Assembly: GCA_025200525.1 (NCBI GenBank) | Contig: CM045770.1 | Coordinates: 130,848,200 to 130,912,199, forward strand | Length of the DNA: 64,000 bases | Reading direction: 5' to 3' | Origin: Camellia lanceoleosa | Lineage: Eukaryota > Streptophyta > Magnoliopsida > Ericales > Theaceae | Shown here: piece by piece, positions 35,260 through 45,626 of the stretch | Position numbering within the stretch: position 1 is the first letter of the stretch | Layout: every line of letters begins with the position of its first letter | Made by a program: the position numbers and the translations under genes | The notes under the pieces: model-generated | Told to the model about the DNA's origin: nothing | The model's input: the letters and a program-made list of their open reading frames with translations, nothing else | Database searches by the model: none

Positions 35260-38200
35260 TGTAGACACTTCATTTTTGACTGCCCTTAAGACTTGGGTGC
35301 TTTATTCCAAACACCCGATGATGAAGGTTACACTGTGTAATCTTTTGAAATTCTTAGCAAAGAAATTTGGATTCAAGCTATAATCCCAAACCTTGCACCC
35401 CATTTTGGCCAAACTATTTTAGACCTTAAAACCCTCATTTCAAAATATTTTTCCAAATATTTCTATGATGTTCCGAGGCTCGCATTTCATTTAAAAAATT
35501 ACACTTTTCGGTAAACCGAGTAAGGACAAAGTGGAAAGAAATGGAAGGGAGGTGAACTCTTTGAAATTTTTTTAAAAACATCTTATTTATAGGTTTGGAG
35601 TTGAAGAAAATAGGAGGGGGTGCAAGAAAACTAGTTGAGGAAAATGTTGGGCATCAATCCATTAAGATAGAAATGAGCATCCTTCACTAAATTAGGCATA
35701 TCTCTTTTCACACTTAGAATTTAGATGTGAAACCACTACCATTCGAAATTAGACTTCCGGAGCATCAATTTAGACTCAAAAATCACCTAAAACCGAGTTC
35801 GAATGAGAGAGATATGCCCGTTTGAAATCGGGCTTGAATGTAGATTTTTGGAGCCAGCCGGCTCCATTTAGATCCGTCCGTGGTTTATTTAGTGCCAGTC
35901 GGTTTTCAATGTAAATTTGTCCAGAATGCCTTTTTAGACCTGTTTTAGGGGCCAGTTGGCTCTCAATAGTGCCGATTGGCTCTCAATAGCGCCAAACAGA
36001 TAGCTGGCAGGAATTAGACAGCTGGCTTTGTTTGAAAATATTTCCGACCAAATTGGCTCAAATCCTATAAATAGGACCTCCCACTTCAGATTTTAAGGTT
36101 AGAAAAACCTTCCAAGAGGCTTAGACATTGATGAGAGCTTTTGGACCTTCAAGCTTCCTTTGATTCTTCAAATCAATTCCCATCCTCCGTACACCATTAA
36201 AGCTTGGATTTGAAGCTTTCTTGTAGAGAATTCAAGGCATATTTCATAACCTAGAGGTTAGAGAATTGTTCTAGGAGATATTTGTAGGAGCTTAGACATA
36301 ACTTCCTTACAAAAGCATTTTTTATCTTTAAACCTTCTTGAACAATACATACACAATACATACACCATTAGAGCTTGTTCTTGGAGCTTTTTGTTGAGAT
36401 TTCAAACTAAATTTTAGAAACTTGTGGGTGTTTATAATCAAGTTTGTTTAACTACGAGCATTCTCTCTTTTCAAGAGGTACAACTTTGCACCTTTTTCCT
36501 TATTTCTCTTTTACTCTTTTCCTCTATTTTTCTTGCCTTTATATACTGATTTTCAAAGTTAGAAAAGGCTGAAAAAATGTGATTTAAAAGTTCCAAAAGT
36601 GGAGGGGTTAGCGACTCTTCCTTAGTCTTGCTTACTTGTTTTGTATCTCTTTGTTTTCCCCCATCTTTTATGCTCTTTTAACATGATTTTAGCCACTGTT
36701 TTTGGGATGTTTTTGGACTATTTTCAGAGGCAAAAATATGTGATTTGAAGTTGTAAAAAGTGGAAGGGTCAGCCACCCTTCCTTAGGCTTGCTTACTAGC
36801 TTTGTTCTCTTTAATCTTGGCTTACTTTTTCTAGCTTTGCAAACTATTTTCAGCTTATTTTTGGGGCTGTTTTGTCATTGTTTTTTTGGTTTTAGGGGCT
36901 GTTTAATTCATTTAATCAGTTTATGCTTTGAATGCTTTGCTTGTTGTGTTGTAAGTTCTCACGGCTTCGGTTGTTGAGGCCTTAGACACCGAGTCATTTG
37001 AGTTGATAGCTTTTCTTTGGTTAGTTTTCGTGTAAAGAGACTCATTCTAATAATCAATCTTGCATAACCATTATTGTAACCTCCTTATTTTCTTCTCTTC
37101 TTTTGTTTGATAGTTATTTCAAAAGATTGATGGTTGTTTGAGGCATGGAAAAGAGACCTATGCTCAATGGCTTAATCTCTACGGAGGTTCATCGTCAAGG
37201 CATAGTCTCTCTCTCATGCCAAGAATCACTTCTCGTTTGATATCTCTTCTCATTTAGTGGACTTAACCATCACTTTGGACAAATTGATTAAATAATGGGA
37301 AGGACTAATAAAAGTGGCTTGAAATCAATGAAACTGACATAAAGAACATGCTCTAAGTTGGTTGGATTCGGCCGGACGTTATGCCGAGTCCATCGCTTTG
37401 AGAATTGTCACTTATCAATCCATGATATGTTGATGAGACTTGGAGCTTGTCTACTTTCCTCTTTGAGCCTTCATGATAAGAGAGGGGTGGTTTTCCATTG
37501 CATTAATTCAATTCTGTCCAAACATGTTCGAAATCATCAAGCCATCAAATTGTGCTTGTTGGTGGTTTCAGACTCAAAATCATCCTTTTCTTGAGTTTCC
37601 CATAATAGAGAGGGGCAGGAGGGACAAATAGGGCCTAGAAAGGCTCTGTCTACACTGACCTCACCTCAGAGCACAAAACATTTTTTTGACATAAAATTAG
37701 AGCTGGCCGACACTTTTTTAACCCAACCGGATCTCATTTAGGGCCGACCGACTCCCAATGTTTGGCAAGCAATGAGTTTTTTTTTTGGCAGAAACAGAGA
37801 GCAGTAGCTGATGGTGAGACAAAGCAGTCTAGGCAGGCAGAGCATCTTCTGGATACTGTGCATGCGATCATTGTGCCTCATTGTTGCTTATATTTTGTAA
37901 TTATTATTGTTATATATAATTATTGTTTTAATTAATTTTTATTGTTGTAATTAGTTATTGTTGTAGTTATTATTGCTGTTTATTTGTAATTGCATAGCTA
38001 ATTAACTTAGATTGCTAGTTTATTGCTCATTCAAATATCCTTGTTGTAATAAATTATATAGGTAGCTTAGTGTTCCTTGAATTCGTAATAAGTAGTTAAT
38101 TAATTTAGCTAATTAGTATTTGTTTCGAATTTGTAATAATTAATTAATTTGGACACTCGGACACTCATTTGAACCCTCTTGCACGAGGGCAAAATATGTA

Positions 38201-39200
38201 ATAATTGACTATGTCTTCCAACCCCTATTTCTTTCTCCCTTTTATTTACTCGCTTACAATGGTAGCATCATGTTTCCTTAGCATTTCCATGTTTGCATAC
38301 ACTCGTCTGACATGTACATTTGGGTTCGGCTCATCATGCTAACCAATGTCAATTTCAATTTCATTGCTTGAATGCATGATTTATCACATGTCTTGAATTG
38401 AATCATATACTATGCTCATAGCCGAGCCTATTAAAAATTGCATGATTGCATGTGTTACATTAGTCATGTTGCATTGGTTAGGAGCATGCATGTCTTCTAA
38501 TCATTTTGCTTTGTTTGGCTTACCTCGAAGTTCTAGGTGAGTATTTTGTGTTTTAGTATGTCGCATCGTATGTTTGTGTTGCCATATCGAGCATATTCCA
38601 AGAGGCTAAGTGCTTAAGTGGTGTACCTGTTTGAATGCCTATGGATGAAGGCCTTTCGCTTAAATTGGAATAAATTGATGAATGTACAAAACGAGCTCGC
38701 TTTTTCCAAGTGACATGTATTCAAAACATTTTTTTCAAAACAAACATAAAATCAATGAGTTCCAAATTTTGTTAGTTGGTCTATACTTGTGTGCATCACC
38801 TAGTAAAAATAGCATAATAACCGGACAAGAGCATTTAACGTAAATAAGAATCACATCATGATTAGTAGAGACCGATCTTTGATTGGGCGAATGGGGTGCT
38901 TAATTCATGACCTTCCCCTCTCGCACCTAAGTTCCCGAGCCGAGATACTTTGGTGATGACGGACTAATGGCCTTTAGCACGAGTCACGAGTTTTCCAAAT
39001 TTTTAAAAATATTTAGGTGGTGACTCTGTAATCTGGCAAAGTAGTCCATTTTTGGCATTTGATTCAAACATCGATTTTCCAATAGATTTGCCGGATTTGG
39101 ACTCTTTTGTGTTTTTTTTTTCCAATTTCACATTGCACTTGTGAAATCAAATTCAGAACCACGAGAGTCCGAATTGTAAGGCTAATCGTATCCGAAAGGA
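35260..39200 (+). mobile_element. Tat LTR (LTR3), right end truncated
   Basis: Starts TGTAGACACTTCATTTTTGA directly after ACGCTCGAG of the host LTR. Blocks follow in the same order as LTR1 and LTR2: a GCCAGCCGGCTC cluster (35851-35995), TATAAATA (36066-36073), donor-like AGAGGTACAAC near 36474, the CGGACGTTAT hairpin (37363-37392), a second GGCCGACCGAC cluster (37701-37760), and GGTGGTGACTCTGTAATC near 39016. The GTCTACA end is missing; similarity fades near 39180-39210 and chromovirus LTR text resumes. The end coordinate is approximate. Confidence 0.78.
37363..37392 (+). other. Stem-loop with loop CGGACGTTAT in LTR3
   Basis: TGGATTCGGC and GCCGAGTCCA form a 10-bp stem (one G-T pair) around CGGACGTTAT. 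Loop identical to 22801-22810; stem different but still paired. Confidence 0.78.
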
Positions 39201-39873
39201 GCATAAAAAGCAAGCTATATCAAGCCAACTATTTGTCACTCAAGCGCAAGTGCAAAACACAGAGTGGTTGCTCGAGCGCAGGATCTGTCGCTCGAGCGGT
39301 GAGGTCAAATTCTGGAATTTCCAGATTCACCTCCAAGGTTCAAAACTCATCTTTAACCTTTCAAAACACATCCGTTTGGGCCCAAAACTTGAGAAAACAA
39401 GTCTAAACTTGGAAATCATAGAGAATTAAAGATCATTTTATGAAATCAAGACACATAAACATGTCAATTATACAACTCAAGCTTGAAATGTAAAAACATA
39501 ACATGGACATGACATGCATAAAAAGATTTGAGCTCCAAGTCTCCAAATCATGAGCAAATGAGATGCCTAGACCAAAAACATGTTCAATTCCTTGAATAAA
39601 ACCAAGATATGGACATGCTTGTGAAAATTCTTCAAACTCCAACTCTAAATGCAAGAGAATTTGCATGCATGATGGTAATCTTCCTAATTCTCCTTTCCTA
39701 GCTCAATTCTTGTTCTAAGTTCTCTTGAATTCATGTAATGCATCTCAATTACACAAGTAGAGGCTTAAATCCTTACCTCACTCTTGATTTAGGCTCTAGC
39801 TTGCTATATCTTTAAGCTTCTAAGCCAATTCCCTTAATTCCCTAGAAAATCTCCTAGTTGAATTCAATTCCTC

Positions 39874-39920
<47 letters not shown>

Positions 39921-40320
39921 GTGTGTAGGCTCAAAATGATGAAGAAAGAATGACTCTAAGTGGTGTAATAGCCTTATATAGGCTTGATTAGGGAGTTTAA
40001 TTAATTAGGCATACCACTAATCAACTGAGCATCATTTAATTCTAATTAATTCGTTCAAAATCGAATTTCAATTAAACTAACCATAAAATTCTGAAAATTC
40101 CACATAACACAAATACCAAACCAATTTCATGTTCGGATGCTGATACGGCCATCAATTTGTAGAACAAAACAGAAACACAAACAGATATTGCTACAGTTGA
40201 CAGATAAAATCTCCTATAACATATAACACATGCAATTAATGCAAAATTTCAACTTAATTACTTATTAGGCATACTTAATCATGGCTTATACGTTAGTCAT
40301 GGGTCGCAGTTATTACAATT

Positions 40321-40658
40321 GCCTTCGCCCTCGTGAAGTTGAAGAAGGGCTTACTAGAGATGCCAATGTCGTAGTTGAAAATCAACCACCACAGATGGCA
40401 GTGTGGTGGTGGAGCTACCATTGAGGGAGTCCAAGAAACACTGTACACACATGGTTTGTACACGGATTGAAAATCTATATGTAACACCCGCCTTCGCCCA
40501 CGTGAAGTTGAAGAAGGGCTTACTAGAGATGCCAATGTCGTAGTTGAAAATCAACCACTGTAGATGGTAGTGTGGTGGTGGGGCTACCATTGGGGGAGTC
40601 CAAGAAACATTGTACACACATGGTTTGTACACGGATTGAAAATCTATATGTAACACCC
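40321..40658 (+). repeat. 169-bp tandem duplication inside the Copia-type LTR
   Basis: Copies 40321-40489 and 40490-40658 begin GCCTTCGCCC and are about 95% alike by eye. The last ~50 bp (GTACACACATGGTTTGTAC ... CTATATGTAACA) appear a third time at 40721-40766. Joined across the solo LTR, the first copy continues a frame ending VKLKKGLLEMPMS, but there is no start codon and I do not call a gene. Confidence 0.8.
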
Positions 40659-40757
40659 GCCTCCTTGATTAACTGTTAATCTAAAGGTTACCTAAATTAT
40701 GTGTTTTCTTGTGATTAACTGTACACACACGGTTTGTACTTGGATTGAAAATCTATA

Positions 40758-42102
40758 TGTAACAGCAGCCCTCTTTTGGCCAAACTTGCATTCTGCTAGT
40801 GGACCGCACGATCGGCCGTGGCCACCGCACAGGCAGCCAGGCCGCAGCTCGAGCGGCCTAGGCTACCGCACTAGCGGCCGACCCCCCTGTTCACTTTTGC
40901 ATTCTGCTCGCTAAAGCTGCCAAGGCCACCGCATGAGCAGCTAGGCCACCGCATGTACGGTTAGTAGGATTAGCTCAGTTTTGTTTCCTTTTTGCTTTCT
41001 CTAACTTTCGCATCTCCTATTGTGTGGTCTTTAACTGTTTTCATGTGTATGTACATTGCATGAACACAATAGAAATGAAAAAATGAATGCGAACGGGTTA
41101 GAGAATAAGTAAATGATAGGTTATGAACTGATTGAATGTAAGGATTGTATTGTGAATTGTTATGCTTGTATGTGTTTATGTAGGTCAGACGCCGCATCCT
41201 AGCCACGTGTTACACGGAGCCAACTTTGAGTAACAATGTTGTAAAGATTTGTTTGAGCCATATTCTTTCTAACTGTTCTTGTTAAGGACTGTTTCTAAAG
41301 CGATATGATTTCTTGAATAAATGAGTATTCCACCTCATGCGGTATGTTTACGTGTCACTTACTCGGGGGTAACAATACTGTGATTATATTCACATGGCCC
41401 TTACCCGGGGGTAACAATACCATGGCCTATATCCATGTGGCCCTCGCCTGGAGGTAATAATACCATGGTCAAATGTGTATAAGAGATTGAGTTATATGAT
41501 CTTACCAACTTAATCTTAAAGACCGCTACATGTGCACGTGGATCCTTTGATTACTATGCTTTTATTTAATGAACATGCTACTACTATGTGAATGGACTTG
41601 TTACAGTAATTGATTGACCTCCTTACACATTTGTTAGCCACTGGGCTTTAACTCACAGTTTATATTTATTATATAGGTGATCAAGCTCCAAAAAGGACCT
41701 AAGGACATCAACCTACCTTCTGTTTTGTAAAGCCAACCATTATGCCTCACTTCGAGGTTTCTTTTGAACTACTCCAAGGCTTTTTGGTGATTATGAGTTC
41801 ACCCTTTTTGTAAAGTGATCTAGTGATCTTTTGTTTTATAAATTTTAAGTATGGGATTAATTCCCTAAGTGTTGTTTATGATTTTGGCACACATGTATGA
41901 TGTAGAAATGGATGATTATACAGTGATGCTTGTAAAAGTTTCTTTATTCATTTTAGTTTCACAGCTTATTGAACGATGTAACGTAAACTCATTGGCTTTT
42001 GCTAGCCCCTAATACTATTTACTATTAAGTAGGCCTTTGGTAATTTCAGATTACTGGCCGGTTACATCTCTAATCCTGTGAGCCGGGGATTGGGTCATGA
42101 CA
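40758..42102 (+). mobile_element. Left LTR of the deleted element
   Basis: Starts TGTAACAGCAGCCC and ends GGGTCATGACA. It lacks ~480 bp of leader-like sequence present in the right LTR (42690-43190). It contains GC-rich palindromic text (CTCGAGCGGCCTAGGC, near 40850) and three copies of a minisatellite (41345-41470). Confidence 0.82.
41345..41470 (+). repeat. GTGGCCCTTACCCGGGGGTAACAATACCATGG-type minisatellite, 3 copies
   Basis: Unit about 50 bp with TTACCCGGGGGTAA as an inner hairpin. The matching array in the right LTR (43808-43974) has four copies. Confidence 0.8.
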
Positions 42103-42105
42103 TAG

Positions 42106-42120
42106 TGGTATTAGAGTACC
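42106..42120 (+). other. Primer binding site, initiator Met-tRNA (decayed)
   Basis: TGGTATTAGAGTACC starts three bases after the left LTR. It matches TGGTATCAGAGC with one C to T change in the first twelve bases. Confidence 0.88.
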
Positions 42121-42285
42121 AGTTATACCGGACACATGTGTCCAAATGAGCTATAGTATATTCTAAAAAAGAAATTAGGGCATTATATTACATGTGTGAG
42201 TGTCTGTGGACTTGCTATATGCATAAATGATATTAATGTGAGACTTGTCTTACCTATTTTATTATTTATTGTTTTGTATAGACAA

Positions 42286-42684
42286 ATGGAGAATGCAAGA
42301 AATGTAGATGACTTAGAGTCGTCGGATGCTAGAATAGACAGGTTGGAAAGAATGGTAGAATTATTGACTGAATCTTTGAGGCAAAGAGAGCAAGTCCCAC
42401 TTCTTCCTCCACCTCCGGTGCAACCTGAACTAATCAACAATGACGACATTATAGCCCTAACACAGAAGTTTAATAAAATGAAGCCACCAACTTTCCAAGG
42501 AGGTCTTGATCCGTTGAAAGCCGAGGCTTGGATCCTGGAAATAGAAAAGTTGTTTGAAGTTTTCCCATGTTTAGAGGTACAAAAGGTTTTGTTAGTTACC
42601 TTTACTCTTCAAAAGGAAGCAAGACGGTGGTGGATGCTGGTACGAGAGGGCAATAATTCCATGACATGGGCTCAATTTAAGTAG
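42286..42684 (+). pseudogene. Truncated gag
   Basis: ATG at 42286 (MENARNVDDLESS). The first ~45 residues contain a short coiled-coil-like segment (DARIDRLERMVELLTESL), then PPTFQGGLDPLKAEAWILEI, VLLVTFTLQKEARRWW and MTWAQFK before a stop. This is the N-terminal half of the plant retrotransposon gag domain (a WW pair followed by a W-x-x-F motif is typical). Everything after it, including the zinc knuckle and pol, is deleted. The join at 42684-42710 leads straight into purine-rich LTR leader. A longer upstream frame from 42196 is unlikely to be the start, as it lies across the leader. Confidence 0.85.
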
Positions 42685-42689
42685 GAAAA

Positions 42690-44607
42690 GAGAAGAAAGA
42701 AGGGGAAGAATGGGAAATTGAACATAGCTTCACCAAATCAACCACTGCAGGTAAGAATTCCTCTCTAATTTCTTGAATCTAAGTTGTTTATCCTTGAACT
42801 CATAAATTCTAAGTGGAAATTAGGGTTTGGGTGGTGTAAGTTCATTTCAAAACCCTAAAGAGAGGGATTGTAGGACATAGCTTCAAATCTTGTCATTTAT
42901 GGCATTTCTCATGATCAAACACATGTTTCTTGCTTTGGTTCCTCCAAGGATTTTGAGTTAGGAACTTAATAATTGCATGGTTTTGTTTTTGGCCCATAAA
43001 TTCTATGTTTGTGATCTTAAAATGGTAATTAAGTTTTGTGGAAAAGTTTTTGATGTTGTTTTGGAGTTAACAATTGCTCAGTCAACATGTTTTAGAGGGT
43101 TTTGGGCCTTGATTTGTACAAAAAGGGAGTTGGTGTGTGAAAAGGTTGGTTTTCTACACAATACCAGATTTTCGAACTAGTTTTCACCCAGATTGCTCGT
43201 GCGGCCTAGGCCATCGCACGAGCAGCCAGCCCTATTTTGGTCAAACTTGCATTCTGCTTGTGGATCGCACAAGCGGCCGTGGCCACTGCATGAGCATCCA
43301 GGCCACCACTCGAGTGGCCTAGTCTACTACACAAGCGGCCGGCCCTCCCCTGTTCACTTTTGCATTCTGCTCGTTACAGTAGCCAAGGCCACTACACGAG
43401 CAACTAGTCCACTTCACGTGTAGTTAGCAAGATCAACTCAGTTTTGTTTCCTTTTTGCTTTCTCTGACTTTTGGGTCTCCAGTTGCATGATCTTCAACTA
43501 TTTTCATGTGTATGTGCATTGCATGAACACAAGAGAAATGAAAGAATGAATAGGAATGGGTTAGAGAATATGTAACGGATAGGTTATGAACTAATTGAAT
43601 GGAAGGATTGTACTGTGAACTGTTATGCTTGTATGTGTTTATGTAGGTCAGACGCCGCATCCTAGCCATGTGTTACACGGAGCCAACTGTGAGTAACAAT
43701 GTTGTAAAGATTTGTTTGAGCCATATTTCTTTCTGACTGTTCTTGTCAAGGACTATTTCTAAAGCGATATGATTTCTTGAATAAATGAGTATTCCACTTC
43801 ATGCGATATGTTCACGTGGCCCTTACCTAAGGGTAATAATATCATGGTTATATTCACGTGGCCCTTACCTGGAGGTAACAACACTGTGATTATGTTCACG
43901 TGGCCCTCGCCCCGGGGGTAACAACACCATGCCTATATCCATGTGGCCCTCGTTTGGGGGTAATAATACCATGGTCAAATGTGTACAAGAGATTGAATTT
44001 TGTGATCTTACTGGCTATAATCTTAAAGACCGCTACATGTGCATGTGGATCCTTTGATTACTATGCTTTTATTTAACGAACATGCTACTACTATGTGAAT
44101 GGATTTGTTGCAGTAACTGATTGACCTCCTGACACATTTGTTAGTCACTGGGCTTTAGCTCACAGTTTATATTTATTATGTAGGTGATCAAGCTCTAGAA
44201 AGGACCTACGGATGTCAACCTACCTTCTGTTTTGTAAAGCCAACCGTTGTGCCCCACTTCGAGGTTTCTTTTGAACTACTCCAAGGCTTTTAAGTGATTA
44301 TGAGTTCACTCTTTTCGTAAAGTGATCAGGTGATCTTTCGTTTTATAAATTTTAATTAAGGGATTAATTCCCTAAGTGTTTTTATGATTTTGGCACACAT
44401 GTATGATATAGAAATGGGTGATTGTACAATGATACATATAAAGTTTCTTTATTCATTTTAGTTTCACACCTCATTGGATGATGTAACATAATCTCATTGG
44501 TTTCCGCTAGCCCCTAATACTATTTACTGTTAAACAGACATTTGGTAATCTCGGATTACTAGCTGGTTACGTCTCTAATCCCGTGGGGTAGGAGTTGGGT
44601 CGTGACA
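42690..44607 (+). mobile_element. Right LTR of the deleted element, 5' end missing
   Basis: Begins somewhere in the purine tract GAAAAGAGAAGAAAGAAGGG, contains donor-like TGCAGGTAAGAATTCC (about 42745-42760), GC-rich palindromes (GCTCGTGCGGCCTAGGCC, 43197) and a four-copy minisatellite (43808-43974), and ends GGGTCGTGACA. It aligns with the left LTR from about 43225 to the end, differing by many point changes, so the element is not recent. Confidence 0.8.
43808..43974 (+). repeat. Minisatellite in right LTR, 4 copies
   Basis: Four ~48-bp units starting TTCACGTGGCCCTTACC and holding a GGTAACAACAC or GGTAATAATA part. Each begins with CACGTGG, a G-box-like core that is changed to CATGTGG in one copy. 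Confidence 0.78.
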
Positions 44608-44775
44608 CTATAAATATATAGGTTGTATGTTTGTTTGAGATAGAGTGGGAGAAAATGTAATCTATAGAGAGAAACATAACATCTCCAGATAAGAAGATTT
44701 CTAAGAGAGTAGATAATTTGAGAGTTAATAGAGAGTTTGCCCTATTTTGTATAATTTGTTTGTGATTGAATAAAA
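44608..44775 (+). mobile_element. Right segment of the split Copia-type LTR; inverted against its neighbour
   Basis: CTATAAATATATAGGTTGTA to GATTGAATAAAA is the reverse complement of 44856-45024 with about 90% identity. It ends abruptly where the next Copia-type element begins at 44780. Confidence 0.75.
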
Positions 44776-44779
44776 GGAC

Positions 44780-45222
44780 TGTTGGAAGTGGGAGATGGGT
44801 GCATACAGATTGTGTAGATATATAAACAGAGGATATAAAATTGAATAAACACTCATTTTATTCAATCACAAACAAATTATACAAAATAGAGCAAATTCTC
44901 TGTTAACTCTCAAATTCTCTACTCTCTTAGAATTCTCCTTATCAAGAGATGTTATGTTTCTCCCTGGAGATTACATTTTCTCACACTCTATCTCAAACAA
45001 ACATACAACCTATTTATTTATAGATTTTGAATTCATGTACAAACCGTGTGTGCACAATGTTTTTTCATCCTTAAGTTTTTGACCATGTTAACCTCATGGA
45101 AGCTTCCTCTTCTCTTCTACATCATTTTGAACTCCTCTTCTTCAACTTGGAATTCTCTAGTAGCTTCTTCTCTTCTTTGGAATTCATTATCTTCAAACTC
45201 AAATTGAGTTTGTCTTCCAACA
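44780..45222 (-). mobile_element. 3' LTR of the Copia-type element
   Basis: 443 bp, plus reading TGTTGGAAGTGGGAGATGGG to TTTGTCTTCCAACA. On minus, TATTTATAG-type TATA text occurs near 45015-45023 (CTATAAATAAATAGG). Confidence 0.8.
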
Positions 45223-45626
45223 TTCCCCCTCAAACTCAATTTGTTGGATTCTTTACACAATGCCTCATATCTGCTCATAGAGTTCATTATGACCTCTTGT
45301 CTAGTCTTTGTAGTCAATCCCTTATTAACTTCTATCTCTCTTTGAACAACCTCTTGTTGTTCGGTGTTGTCAACCAGCTGTTGACGTCTTCTCTCTTGTT
45401 TACGACCTCTTCCTCGCGGTACATGTCTTCTGTCAAGATCTCTTCCTCGCAATATATGTTCTTTGTTAGGACCTCTTTCTTGTGGAAAAACCCTCTGTTG
45501 TCCTCTCTTGTCAATCCTCTGTTGACACATGTCTCTTGGAACAACCACCTGTTGTTCTTTGTCTCTAGAAACAACCATTTTGTTGTTTATCTTGTAGAAC
45601 AACCACATGTTGTCCACTTCTGTCAA
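45117..45626 (-). CDS. Low-complexity ORF in the Copia-type interior
   Basis: 169 codons, rich in Q, R, E and V (EQQVVVPRDMCQQ, RGRDLDRRHVPRGRGRKQ), crossing the polypurine tract and ending inside the 3' LTR. It has no domain I recognise and no predicted catalytic motif. It coincides with the hairpin array 45344-45725, so the repeated QQ/VV pairs come from the palindromes CAAC/GTTG. It may be an artefact of repetition, or the tail of a lost polyprotein; I favour artefact. Confidence 0.25.
   Translation of the reverse strand: MTEVDNMWLFYKINNKMVVSRDKEQQVVVPRDMCQQRIDKRGQQRVFPQERGPNKEHILRGRDLDRRHVPRGRGRKQERRRQQLVDNTEQQEVVQREIEVNKGLTTKTRQEVIMNSMSRYEALCKESNKLSLRGNVGRQTQFEFEDNEFQRREEATREFQVEEEEFKMM
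45223..45237 (-). other. Polypurine tract (Copia type)
   Basis: Minus strand GAGTTTGAGGGGGAA touches the 3' LTR start TGTTGG. This is a typical form for plant Copia elements. Confidence 0.85.

Larger units (their letters stand above)
33822..40317 (-). mobile_element. Solo chromovirus LTR, split by a Tat LTR
   Basis: Plus reading starts TGTCATGACCCAAACCCGCC and ends GGGTCGCAGTTATTACA. ATTGC flanks both sides (33817-33821 and 40318-40322). Its left end is related to the inverted right end of the LTR at 40758-42102 (AACCGGCCAGTAATC, ACCAAAGGCCT). Minus-strand features: TATATAAGG at 39974-39982, a (GA)n leader (39877-39917), donor-like GAGGTAAGGAT near 39770, and CGCTCGAGCG arrays at 39238-39305 and 34995-35259, now divided by the insertion. 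Without the inserted LTR3 the length is about 2.55 kb. Confidence 0.85.
40758..44607 (+). mobile_element. Internally deleted chromovirus-type element, two LTRs
   Basis: Left LTR 40758-42102, primer site 42106, partial gag to 42684, then the right LTR ending TGACA at 44607. The target duplication CTATA lies at 40753-40757 and 44608-44612, and the flanks rejoin into a continuous Copia LTR (GAAAATCTATA + AATATATAGGTTG). Pol, the polypurine tract and the start of the right LTR are gone. The left LTR is also shorter than the right one in U3. Confidence 0.85.
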
